DNA from: Bdellovibrio bacteriovorus
GTDB taxonomy: Bacteria; Bdellovibrionota; Bdellovibrionia; Bdellovibrionales; Bdellovibrionaceae
DNA: 64,000 nucleotides
Direction: 5' to 3'
Assembly (NCBI RefSeq): GCF_001592735.1
Contig: NZ_LUKE01000006.1
Coordinates: 312,625-376,624, forward strand
In this document: positions 32,961 through 40,258 of the stretch, piece after piece
Layout: every line of letters starts with the position of its first letter
How positions within the stretch are numbered: position 1 is the first letter of the stretch
Notes under the pieces: model-generated
What the model was told of the DNA's origin: nothing
The model's input: the letters and a program-made list of their open reading frames with translations, nothing else
The model's database searches: none
Made by a program: the position numbers and the translations under genes

Positions 32961-33188
32961 ATGAGAATTATCAAACAAGAAGAAAACGTAACCGTATCTA
33001 ACGTTGAATCTTATTTGAATTCGTCAGAGTCTCCCGTTACGCACAAATCTTATCATGAGCTGTCTGAGTCGCCTGTTCACGAGCTCGATGCTTTGGCGCA
33101 ATTGCACAACAATCTTGAAATGCTTACGGATCTAAGCGGTCGTTTGACGTTCTTGATGCGCGAAGTGCGCTACATGTTGAAAGCGTAA
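32961..33188 (+). CDS. Small cytoplasmic protein of unknown function
   Basis: 75 residues starting at ATG 32961, with AAGGAG well placed; ATG 32955 in the same frame sits too near it. No signal peptide or Cys. It is helical and polar, with an odd near-repeat early on: SSESPVTHKSYHEL and LSESPVHELDAL, then a leucine-rich helix (LAQLHNNLEMLTDLSGRLTFLMREVRYMLKA) that could form a coiled coil or bind another protein. A strong ribosome-binding site and dedicated terminator suggest high expression. I recognise no family. Confidence 0.75.
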   Translation: MRIIKQEENVTVSNVESYLNSSESPVTHKSYHELSESPVHELDALAQLHNNLEMLTDLSGRLTFLMREVRYMLKA

Positions 33189-33214
33189 TTGCAAAATTAC
33201 GCTTTATTTTTTTT
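33184..33214 (+). terminator. Rho-independent terminator
   Basis: GCGTAAT (33184-33190) pairs with ATTACGC (33197-33203), followed by TTTATTTTTTTT. The left arm overlaps the stop codon of the 75-residue protein. Confidence 0.88.
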
Positions 33215-33824
33215 ATAAGTCGCCTGGGCCTTATCGCCAAACTTTCTCAATTTACCATCTTTTATAGCTTGAGCTAAATCACGACTTGCACTAGCGGTCG
33301 AGAGATCTCTGTGGATTTGCATATACTCTTTCCGCGTAAAGAATGCGTCTTTAAAATACTCCAAGGCGTGTGCAATGCGCTCCGAATTGGTAGATTTGCT
33401 TTGCAGGGGGAGCAATATGACTCACTTTAGCTCCCTTAAAAACGCCCACATTTCCCGCGCGATATTTACCTGCGGAAGTTTTTAGTCCCTTTAAAAGAAT
33501 TCCGTGCGCTTTCAACAAATCTTTTTCTTTATGGGGCTCAAACTCCTGGAAGCGGTCATAAAGCTCCAGAGCATTGATCACCTCCATGATTTGATCCTTG
33601 GGGCCAAGAATTCTCTTGTTCTCTAAAAGGGCGGTGACTTGCTCGGCTGTCAGCGAATTGCCTTCAATAGCTAGGCTGTGATGAATGGTTTTAATCTTAT
33701 TCTGTTTGCGTAATTTCACCGAAGGTTTCACGCGGCTATAAGTCTTAAGCTCACCGATTATTTCTTGAATATTCGCGATGGTCGTCAGGATCTTTGAGGT
33801 GATGCTAAATGGAGGCTTATACAT
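33197..33824 (-). pseudogene. Fic-family protein gene with the catalytic core deleted
   Basis: Two overlapping frames together make a broken Fic gene. Frame one (33824 to 33351) gives the N-terminal Fic region, including the inhibitory-helix motif SLAIEGN ((S/T)xxxE(G/N)) and the flap KYRAGNVGVFKGAKVSHIAPPA. Frame two (33415 to 33197) gives the C-terminal winged-helix tail (RIAHALEYFKDAFFTRKEYMQIH, STASASRDLAQAI). The central Fic core with HPFxxGNGR, about 150 residues, is absent and the halves are out of frame, so a deletion of a non-multiple of three occurred near 33405-33425. Fic enzymes AMPylate proteins; this one cannot. A 26-bp palindrome lies 3 nt before its start. Confidence 0.85.
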
Positions 33825-33827
33825 AAC

Positions 33828-33853
33828 ATGATAGTATCATATGATACTATCAT
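33828..33853. promoter_or_regulatory. 26-bp perfect palindrome upstream of the Fic remnant
   Basis: ATGATAGTATCAT (33828-33840) is followed without spacer by its exact reverse complement ATGATACTATCAT (33841-33853). It lies between the Hsp20-fusion stop (33861) and the Fic start (33824). It is A/T-rich with no T-run, so an operator for a dimeric or tetrameric repressor is more likely than a terminator. Confidence 0.7.
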
Positions 33854-33860
33854 TTGCAGA

Positions 33861-35147
33861 TTAAGCCTTGCGATCAAAGCGGGGAATGCCCTTAGGAATA
33901 TGATAAACCACCCAGTCACCTTGACGTTCACGAGTCATGCCTTCAGTGATCACGGGTTTTTCAAATTGAAATTCTTCCCGGAAAGTTTGGAAGTTCGAGC
34001 TGCTCACCGTTTTTCCAGAGCTGGCATCTTCCATCTTGTCTTTAAATGAGCGCTGACCACTGACGGTGGCTTTGTCATTTTGAATGGCGACCTTCACATT
34101 GTCTTTTTCATGCTCAGGGACGAAGGCGCGTAAGATATAAAAATCGGGATTTTCTCTTAAATAGCTGCCGCGGTCTTCAACTTTATAAAATGGATCATCG
34201 GCTTTTTCAGAATACTTCGCGGCCGCTTTGGCGAAATCGCGACGAGTTTCCGCTAATTCTTTGGTTAGATTTTCTTTTTGGATGCTGAAAGCTTCGCGGT
34301 TGGCCTCGGTGTTTTTTTCGTAAGTACTTTGGAATCGGCGATTTTGCAGACTTAATTGCTCTTCGTTTTCTTTTTTATTGTGCAACAAGCGTTCAGAATA
34401 CATCTTGTTGGTGTTTTCTTCTTTGGCGACCCATTGCTTTTGTGTTTGATCGTAACGTTTGGCATTGGCGTCGTTCATACGGGCAAACTTTTTTTCGTGC
34501 TGCTCTTTTTCAAAAGCGATTTCGCGATCGCCGGTAGATTTAACTTTGGTAAGTTCTTTTTCATTGCGTTCGCGCTGGCGATCTTGCACCAGTTTCCCGT
34601 GTTCAGTTTCTGATTTCAGGGCTTGCTCATTAAGCCCGCGTTGTTGTTCTAAACGCTTTTCGCTGAATTCGTTAATTTGTGCTATGTCGTGATTGTATTT
34701 GTCTTTGGCCTGAGCCAATTCGGTTGAGCTGCGCTCGCGCACATTTTGAATGCGATCTTGCGCATCGCCCTCGATTTTTTGGACGCGGGTTTCAGCGTCC
34801 GTTTTCGCGCGGGCTAGTTGTTTTTGGCGCTTCTGGCGAGTTTCATTTAATTTTTGATCATAGGTTTTCTGCAGGGCTTGAGTGCGAGCGTTGTAGTTTT
34901 CGCTTAAACGGGTGCGTTCGGCAGAGGCTTCTTCGGCCACTTTTTGTTGGCGTCCGCGGATATGATTGATGGCTGCTTGATTGGCTTCGTTCAAACTCTC
35001 TTTTTTTTCACCGTAATAGTCTTTGATATCTGACAGTTGTGCTTCGTTTTCTTTAACGAGCTGACGCTTTTTACGATTGTGCTCGGCCTGAATATCATTC
35101 AGTTCGGCTTGTTGATTTTTGCGCGTAGTATTGTCAATGGACGACAT
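33861..35147 (-). CDS. Long coiled-coil protein fused to an Hsp20/alpha-crystallin domain
   Basis: 428 residues, no signal or membrane segment. Residues ~5-312 are almost wholly charged heptad-like sequence rich in K, E, R, Q and A (KRQKQLARAKTDAETRVQKIE, NEKELTKVKSTGDREIAFEKE), a long coiled coil. Residues ~333-420 are a small-heat-shock domain: FYILRAFVPEHEKDNVKVAI, KATVSGQRSF, FREEFQFEKPV and the ending GDWVVYHIPKG, which corresponds to the G.L.V.IPK of Hsp20. Ordinary sHsps are 140-200 residues with a short N-terminus, so a 300-residue coiled-coil arm is unusual. It may form a chaperone scaffold or filament. It lies alone upstream of the Fic remnant. Confidence 0.85.
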   Translation of the reverse strand: MSSIDNTTRKNQQAELNDIQAEHNRKKRQLVKENEAQLSDIKDYYGEKKESLNEANQAAINHIRGRQQKVAEEASAERTRLSENYNARTQALQKTYDQKLNETRQKRQKQLARAKTDAETRVQKIEGDAQDRIQNVRERSSTELAQAKDKYNHDIAQINEFSEKRLEQQRGLNEQALKSETEHGKLVQDRQRERNEKELTKVKSTGDREIAFEKEQHEKKFARMNDANAKRYDQTQKQWVAKEENTNKMYSERLLHNKKENEEQLSLQNRRFQSTYEKNTEANREAFSIQKENLTKELAETRRDFAKAAAKYSEKADDPFYKVEDRGSYLRENPDFYILRAFVPEHEKDNVKVAIQNDKATVSGQRSFKDKMEDASSGKTVSSSNFQTFREEFQFEKPVITEGMTRERQGDWVVYHIPKGIPRFDRKA

Positions 35148-35178
35148 GTGTCCATTGTATCAAAAAGAGATGTCGGTC

Positions 35179-35484
35179 TTAAGGGGTCGAGGCTTCTGGC
35201 GGTGGAATCTGGCCTTTGGGGGTGCCTCGTGGATTGGAGCAGTGGGGTTGGAAATCTCCGGTACGCCCATAGCAGCGCCAAGTGTCGATATAGGTCACCT
35301 GTTCATTCGACGCGACGTGATTGTAAAGGCGGTATTGTTCGTGATCGAGCGTGCTTTCAACCAGACGGAAGTCCTGAGGATTGTCTTGCTTATAAATTTT
35401 AATGACGAAAACTCGGTACTCCGCAAGGCAAGCTTGGGGCAGAAGGAGCAAAAAGAAAGCCGATAAGAAAAATCGATATTTCAC
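35179..35484 (-). CDS. Small secreted protein of unknown function
   Basis: 101 residues if started at GTG 35484, which has AGGAAGAG just upstream and opens directly into a signal peptide (VKYRFFLSAFFLLLLPQACLA). The frame is open further (to 35592), but that part is unlike an N-terminus. The mature ~78 residues include AEYRVFVIKIYKQ, a Tyr-rich middle, two Cys (WRCYGRT, PHCSNP) and a Pro-rich tail. The two Cys may form a disulfide. The signal reads LLPQAC, so lipidation at that Cys is possible. I recognise no family. Confidence 0.65.
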   Translation of the reverse strand: MKYRFFLSAFFLLLLPQACLAEYRVFVIKIYKQDNPQDFRLVESTLDHEQYRLYNHVASNEQVTYIDTWRCYGRTGDFQPHCSNPRGTPKGQIPPPEASTP

Positions 35485-35628
35485 AACTCTTCCTATCGGC
35501 TTTGCGGTGGGAAGCTTGATACTTCTAAAGAATACCATCACCGTCACGCATTGCATTGGGGAAAAAAAGGAAATCTGATTTTTAAACATCACTAAATGGC
35601 AATGTTAGAAAAACTGCCTAGGTATTAG

Positions 35629-35660
35629 ACGACCTTGCTAAAAAAAGAAGGTCGTTTTTG
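35629..35660 (+). terminator. Hairpin with T-run between convergent small genes
   Basis: ACGACCTT (35629-35636) pairs with AAGGTCGT (35648-35655), 11-nt loop, followed on the plus strand by TTTTG. No plus-strand gene is seen just before it. On the minus strand it lies 29 nt after the 35684-35998 gene, so it more probably ends that transcript despite the weaker tail on that side. Confidence 0.55.
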
Positions 35661-35683
35661 TTGACGTGTTTAGAAGTGTTTTA

Positions 35684-35998
35684 TCAGTGGAATTCGTTGT
35701 TGGCGCGCACGGTGTTTTCCACGATGTGGAAGTACGCACGGACCAACATTTGATAGGAGTCAGGTTCGAGAGCTTGCAAGTACGCCATTTTCTCGAAGTA
35801 GGTTTTTTTTGCGATGAGTTCTGTCATCACGTCCTGGACCTTCTTCATCTTGTCGAAGCTATAGAAGTCTTTGTCGTCTTTGACCTCTTTAAGAACTCCG
35901 GCAATGTCTTTATTGTCAAAAAGAACATGAACACCTAGGGCGGAATGAGATAGCAAGGCTTCCATTCTTTCCAGACTTGTTTCTTCAATATTGACCAA
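35684..35998 (-). CDS. Small helical cytoplasmic protein, probable TTG start
   Basis: 104 residues if started at TTG 35998, which has GGGAGG four nt before it. The upstream open frame to 36211 is not credible as protein and would overlap the promoter of the divergent gene. The sequence is helical and charged (VNIEETSLERMEALLSH, KEVKDDKDFYSFDKMKKVQDVMTELIAKK), with conserved-looking YFEKMAYLQALEPDSYQMLVRAYFHIVENT. No signal, Cys or motif. It diverges from the repeat protein at 36149. The family is not recognised; a small adaptor or regulator is one possibility. Confidence 0.65.
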   Translation of the reverse strand: MVNIEETSLERMEALLSHSALGVHVLFDNKDIAGVLKEVKDDKDFYSFDKMKKVQDVMTELIAKKTYFEKMAYLQALEPDSYQMLVRAYFHIVENTVRANNEFH

Positions 35999-36148
35999 GG
36001 CGCCTCCCTGATAATTTGATGGTGAGGATAAAAGCTTTTTCTTGCAAGACCAAAAATGACAGTATGACGGGGCTCGTCGTGTGAAGTCTTTTTCTATTGT
36101 TGTACAGAGGGAATATCTCGATAATAAAATCTTTAAGGATTCAAACTG

Positions 36149-37039
36149 ATGGCAAAAGCTCCTACCAAATCGAAGTCCCGCACCAAAAAAACCAAGACTG
36201 TTCCTGGCCAAGGTCCAGACTCGGAAAAAGAATATATTGTGGTGGACGAACCAGCCGGTTTGATTTTTGAAAACGAAGAAGATCTTTTTGGATACTTCCG
36301 TGAAGGTATCGACAAACTAGAACAAGAATATTCTTCATTAAGAGCCCCCGAAGATTTCACCGACGAAGAACAAATCGAACGTGAAAACTATCTGGAAGCC
36401 ACTTTAGACGAACCTGATGAAGTGTGGATGGATGAGACAACCATGGGGGATTTCCCGGTTTATCACTACATCAAAAACTTTGACGAGGGTGCGGAAGGTT
36501 TTCAATACGTGGCTTCGGCCTATGTTTCTTCCGAAGAAGAATATCCAACCTTTGTCTTTATTCATTTTCCAACCAAAGACACGCGCTTGGTGCAAAACTA
36601 TCAGCGCGGGGAACTGGTTTACGACCAAGCTTTTGCTGAAGTCGCTGACGGTGCGGTTGAAGGTGACGCCTTGGGTGAGGGGGATCCATTAGCCATGGGT
36701 CTTTACCTCGCGATGGTGCGCTTGCGTGGGGAAAAAGACATCACCCAAGATAAATTCCAAGACTTTGCCGAACTTCGTGAAGAGACGATCGAAAATGCAG
36801 ATGAGATTTGGCGCAAGAATGATTTAGACGGAAATGTCTTAGTCAGCTTTATTAAAGAGTTTCCTGATAATGAAGTTTCATCAGATATGGTTTATATCGC
36901 CGTCACGCAAGAAGATGAATCTTCCAATGTGCATTCATTATTATTTTCTTTCCCGACAATTGATAAAACCTTAGTAGATCGATATCGTCAGGGAGAAAAC
37001 CTGCAAGCCGAAGACGTCAGTCAAGAGTCAGCCCATTAG
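36149..37039 (+). CDS. Acidic cytoplasmic protein with two tandem ~72-residue repeats
   Basis: 296 residues. A basic N-terminus (about 1-17) is followed by strongly acidic sequence. Residues 84-155 and 212-283 are copies of one module: ATLDEPDEVWMDE / ETIENADEIWRKN, VYHYIKNF / LVSFIKEF, TFVFIHFPTKDTRLVQNYQRGE / SLLFSFPTIDKTLVDRYRQGE. The D-E-x-W...Y-I-K pattern with beta strands recalls PBECR-type (barnase/EndoU/colicin/RelE-like) fold proteins, but no catalytic residues are evident, so this is a loose comparison. AAGGA stands about 9 nt before the start. It is a single gene with its own terminator. Function unknown. Confidence 0.8.
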   Translation: MAKAPTKSKSRTKKTKTVPGQGPDSEKEYIVVDEPAGLIFENEEDLFGYFREGIDKLEQEYSSLRAPEDFTDEEQIERENYLEATLDEPDEVWMDETTMGDFPVYHYIKNFDEGAEGFQYVASAYVSSEEEYPTFVFIHFPTKDTRLVQNYQRGELVYDQAFAEVADGAVEGDALGEGDPLAMGLYLAMVRLRGEKDITQDKFQDFAELREETIENADEIWRKNDLDGNVLVSFIKEFPDNEVSSDMVYIAVTQEDESSNVHSLLFSFPTIDKTLVDRYRQGENLQAEDVSQESAH

Positions 37040-37050
37040 GCTGACTTTTT
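37026..37050 (+). terminator. Rho-independent terminator
   Basis: AGTCAGCC (37026-37033) pairs with GGCTGACT (37039-37046), 5-nt loop, followed by TTTTT. It overlaps the stop region of the repeat protein gene and the end of the convergent lipoprotein gene. Confidence 0.88.
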
Positions 37051-37801
37051 AGAAACAGTAGCTGTCAGCCATTGATACAAATTGAGATGAAGAGTACCCC
37101 GAGTTTGCGTAGCTTTTGAATGGGTGCAAGTTGTACAGTGAAGAGGCGCGGGCGGAGCCGTCAGCTTCTTTAGCGTAATCTGCAGGGTTGGCGTAAAAGA
37201 TCGGTAACAAAGCATCCACTTGGCCCACAGATTTATTGGTGGCGATATCGTAGTTAGAAACTCTTAGGACATCATAGTCCCCATTAACGTCTTTTAAATC
37301 CACCACGATTTTCATCGCATTAAAGAATGTCGTTGCATCCGAATAACCTAAATTTGCCGCGGCTGTTCTTACGTCAGCCCAACGAATTGTGCTTTTCCAG
37401 TTTGTGATCGCCAATCCCGTTTTAGGATTAATAATTAGGAAGTTCAATGGTGTGGAATCTAAATACGTGTTGCCTGAAGCATTCGACAACCATCTCCACA
37501 TCGAAATATAAGAAGTATCTGAAGTGAATGTTGAAGGTAAAGCGGTAAAGCGGACAATCATATAGTCCATGCGAACCTTGTTGGTGCTTGGATCCACATA
37601 AGCGCGAAGTTTCGCGGTAATACCATTATCCGAAGCTTGGTTGCATTGGGCTAAGCCCTTGGTGCCGGAAGTGGTGTTAGTGGCGTCAGGGATACGGCTG
37701 GCTTGGTCTGTTGAACCGCTGCCGCGTGGGGCACACGCTGAAAGAAGTGCGGCTACTGTAAGAACAAGGATCGTATTAGAAAGCTGTTTTGAATTTTTCA
37801 T
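37049..37801 (-). CDS. Lipoprotein of unknown function
   Basis: 250 residues with a lipoprotein signal (ILVLTVAALLSACAPRG, lipobox L-S-A-C). After a Ser/Thr/Gly-rich linker (about 24-45), a ~200-residue domain follows with regular beta strands (MDYMIVRFTALPSTF, WRWLSNASGNTYLDSTPLNFLII, ITNWKSTIRWADVRT) and VVDLKDVNGDYDVLRVSNYD. There are two Cys in the mature part (AQCNQAS, DSYCF), probably disulfide-bonded. No enzyme motif. It ends convergent with the repeat-protein gene. I do not recognise the family. Confidence 0.8.
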   Translation of the reverse strand: MKNSKQLSNTILVLTVAALLSACAPRGSGSTDQASRIPDATNTTSGTKGLAQCNQASDNGITAKLRAYVDPSTNKVRMDYMIVRFTALPSTFTSDTSYISMWRWLSNASGNTYLDSTPLNFLIINPKTGLAITNWKSTIRWADVRTAAANLGYSDATTFFNAMKIVVDLKDVNGDYDVLRVSNYDIATNKSVGQVDALLPIFYANPADYAKEADGSARASSLYNLHPFKSYANSGYSSSQFVSMADSYCF

Positions 37802-37965
37802 AAAACCCCCTGATGCCTTAAGACTAGTGCAATCAAGAGGCCATATTTCACTCTGAAACAGAGGTAAAAGATGTGGATTTTTGCGGGGTTAGATAGAAGT
37901 TAAAATCTCGAAAAAAGACAGTCTCAAATCATGACGTCAAAATCCGTTTTCAGAGCCGCAAAGTG

Positions 37966-38745
37966 CTAACGTTGGCCTTGGCCGGGACGTTGAATGGTTC
38001 TTACATCGCCCGCTTTAGGAAGACGTCCTGTCACCGGAAGGTACTCGCAATTGGTTTTACCGGCGTTGGCTTTATCTTGGATGACGCCATAATATTTGGT
38101 CGAACTTGCGGAGTTATAAAATTCGGCGGGCAAAATATCCGCAAGTCTTTTAGCTCCTTGAGAAACATATTTACCGTCCATAAATTCACGGTATTCGTAT
38201 TTGAAATTTTGATCGTAATCAGTCATCGGACCTAAAACGTCGGTATAGATCGCTTTACGTTCGGTAGCGTTAAAAACCTTTTTACCGTCTTTTAAAAGCA
38301 TGCGGTTGGTGGCAACCGAAGTTTCCACTAAGATCGGGTCTACCCCGGAATTCGGCGTGATCGGTGGTTTGCTATTTTGCTTGCGTAAATCCTCTTCCCA
38401 GTAGGCCAGTCTTTTTTTAAGGGCCGCATAAATAACCGGTTCCAGGTCGACATTCAAGGTTTCATCGTTTTGCACCAGATAAAGAGCGTTCATAAGCGTG
38501 ATGCTGCCATCGACATCTTTGATTTTTAAAAAACGTTTTTTATCATTGCCGTTTGCCGACAGGGTGGGCTGATTAAATTCAATCTGCACTTCGTCCCCGT
38601 TGGTCAGACCTGATTCAGGATAAATAGTTACCTGAGGAGGTTTGGGATTGAGCACCGCTAAATTGCATTGAGGTTTATCTGCCGCCTGGGTCGCCAGCGC
38701 AAGAAAAGTCAGTCCGATGATAGGAGAAAAAGAGAAAATCTTCAT
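37966..38745 (-). CDS. Secreted protein of unknown function
   Basis: 259 residues. ATG 38745 has GAGGTG upstream and opens into a signal peptide (IFSFSPIIGLTFLALATQAA); the longer frame upstream overlaps the membrane-protein gene and is not supported. The first part of the mature chain looks like a small beta domain (PPQVTIYPESGLTNGDEVQIEFNQP), the rest is helical and charged with a conserved-looking DQNFKYEYREFMDGKYVSQG. Two Cys (KPQCNLAV, TNCEYL). The start resembles Ig-like bacterial surface domains, but weakly. It lies 52 nt after the lipase-maturation-factor-like gene on the same strand and may be cotranscribed. Confidence 0.75.
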   Translation of the reverse strand: MKIFSFSPIIGLTFLALATQAADKPQCNLAVLNPKPPQVTIYPESGLTNGDEVQIEFNQPTLSANGNDKKRFLKIKDVDGSITLMNALYLVQNDETLNVDLEPVIYAALKKRLAYWEEDLRKQNSKPPITPNSGVDPILVETSVATNRMLLKDGKKVFNATERKAIYTDVLGPMTDYDQNFKYEYREFMDGKYVSQGAKRLADILPAEFYNSASSTKYYGVIQDKANAGKTNCEYLPVTGRLPKAGDVRTIQRPGQGQR

Positions 38746-38797
38746 AGACACCTCAAGTTTATTTATCGGTGCCTTCTGATCCCGTCTTAAGAGGCGC

Positions 38798-40255
38798 TTA
38801 AGGAGTTTCTTCCTCTGAAAAATCGTCACGCTCAAACAAAGGTCCATAGGGACCCACAAGTTTTCGTTTCCACCATTGCCGGTTTTCCCGAAGCTCGTCC
38901 CATTTTGAGAACTCGTATTCGTAACGCAAAAAACGAATAAATTTAGGGGGAGATTGGGGAAAAGGATTTTCACCCAGCAGGGCTAGGACATCTTGTGATT
39001 TTTGAAATATGCGGGTGACGAGATTTTGTAACCACAAGTTGTCGTTGAAAGTTTCAAGCGCGGCAAACCACATTTGCCAATCCAGGCGCGGCTGATGAGG
39101 GGCGACGACGGTGGGCATTTTCTTAAGTGAGGTCACTTTGTGGTTGAACTGATATTCTTTCCAATTCACTTCATCATCGCTGCCTTCCATGACGATTTCC
39201 GGACGCGTGCGGGTCATGATCGCAAAAAGGCCATAGGGATTTGAAATACGAAAAGGATAAAGAGCTCTCATCCATGGTAAAAGAAAATCCATGACTTTGC
39301 TTTTTTCAAAAAGACTTTTATAAATCCAAAATACCGAAGAGGGCCCAACGACCATCAGCGGTATTAATGTCGCCCACCATGCGATCATTTCTTTTTCAAC
39401 CCAGCCGATTTTAAATCCCCACGTGCTATCGGGGAGAACGCTTAAACTTAATCCCAAAGTGATCAGATTAAAAAAACCATAATTGCCGGTCGCGGCGATT
39501 AAAACCTGCAAGCCAACAAAACCGATCACCGCCGCCGTTTGCCAAGGGCCTGGATACCAAATCAGAAACGGAAAAACCAGTTCGATCACAAACATCATGG
39601 CGACACTGATTTTTTGAATCGCGGGGGGAAGCTTTGAGGCGAAATAAGCTAAAGGTGTCGGCAGGGGTTGAGTCCAATAATGAAAATTTAAAGCGGTGAA
39701 ATTGCGCCAAGTAGTGTCTTTGCTGACAAGCTTGGCCACGCCAGAAAGAAACATTAATTTGAATAACAAAAACAAAGCCAAAAAATAAATTAACGGTTGG
39801 ACCAGATGAGTTCCTAAAGGCAGCCACTCCCATTCTAACGGAGCAAAGAACAAACCTAAAAAACCAAACTCTAAGAGCAGGCTGTCCCACTGATAGCTTA
39901 AAAATACCTGGCCACAGCTAACAAAAGAAAGGTAACAGACAAAACAAATGGCGAGCATGATGCTTTGACTAAAACCCAAAAAAGAAAGCGAAGCGGCCGT
40001 CATGCCAATAAAGCACACCGCTTTTAAGGTCATATCCGAAGAACCTAACCAAAACACCGAGGGCAGATGGAAAAATCTTTCCGCGCGCATTTCTTTGTCC
40101 AAGATATTTAAAAAGTGATCAATCGATAGCAGGCCTTCGCGACCAAATAATCCTAATACCTGGGGTAAAAGCGATAAAAAGGCGATGAAATAAGAAAGGC
40201 TCAAGGTTTTTGCCAAGAGCCAGCTGGCGGTAGAAAGTTCCATCGCGGAAATCAC
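38798..40255 (-). CDS. Lipase maturation factor (LMF1)-like membrane protein
   Basis: 485 residues, about nine transmembrane helices. It follows the LMF family closely: YQWDSLLLEFGFLGLFFAP, FKLMFLSGVAKLVSKDTTWRNFTALNFHYWTQPLPTPLAYF, and a soluble C-terminal domain with EIVMEGSDDEVNWKEYQF, VAPHQPRLDWQMWFAAL and FIRFLRYEY. Vertebrate LMF1 is an ER protein needed to fold dimeric lipases; bacterial members are uncharacterised. By analogy it might help fold exported lipases. The opening GTG (40255) lies 3 nt after the mutS2 stop; ATG 40243 is an alternative. It is distantly like the HTTM proteins at 9-11.7 kb in hydrophobic layout but has its own motifs. Confidence 0.9.
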   Translation of the reverse strand: MISAMELSTASWLLAKTLSLSYFIAFLSLLPQVLGLFGREGLLSIDHFLNILDKEMRAERFFHLPSVFWLGSSDMTLKAVCFIGMTAASLSFLGFSQSIMLAICFVCYLSFVSCGQVFLSYQWDSLLLEFGFLGLFFAPLEWEWLPLGTHLVQPLIYFLALFLLFKLMFLSGVAKLVSKDTTWRNFTALNFHYWTQPLPTPLAYFASKLPPAIQKISVAMMFVIELVFPFLIWYPGPWQTAAVIGFVGLQVLIAATGNYGFFNLITLGLSLSVLPDSTWGFKIGWVEKEMIAWWATLIPLMVVGPSSVFWIYKSLFEKSKVMDFLLPWMRALYPFRISNPYGLFAIMTRTRPEIVMEGSDDEVNWKEYQFNHKVTSLKKMPTVVAPHQPRLDWQMWFAALETFNDNLWLQNLVTRIFQKSQDVLALLGENPFPQSPPKFIRFLRYEYEFSKWDELRENRQWWKRKLVGPYGPLFERDDFSEEETP

Positions 40256-40258
40256 AGA

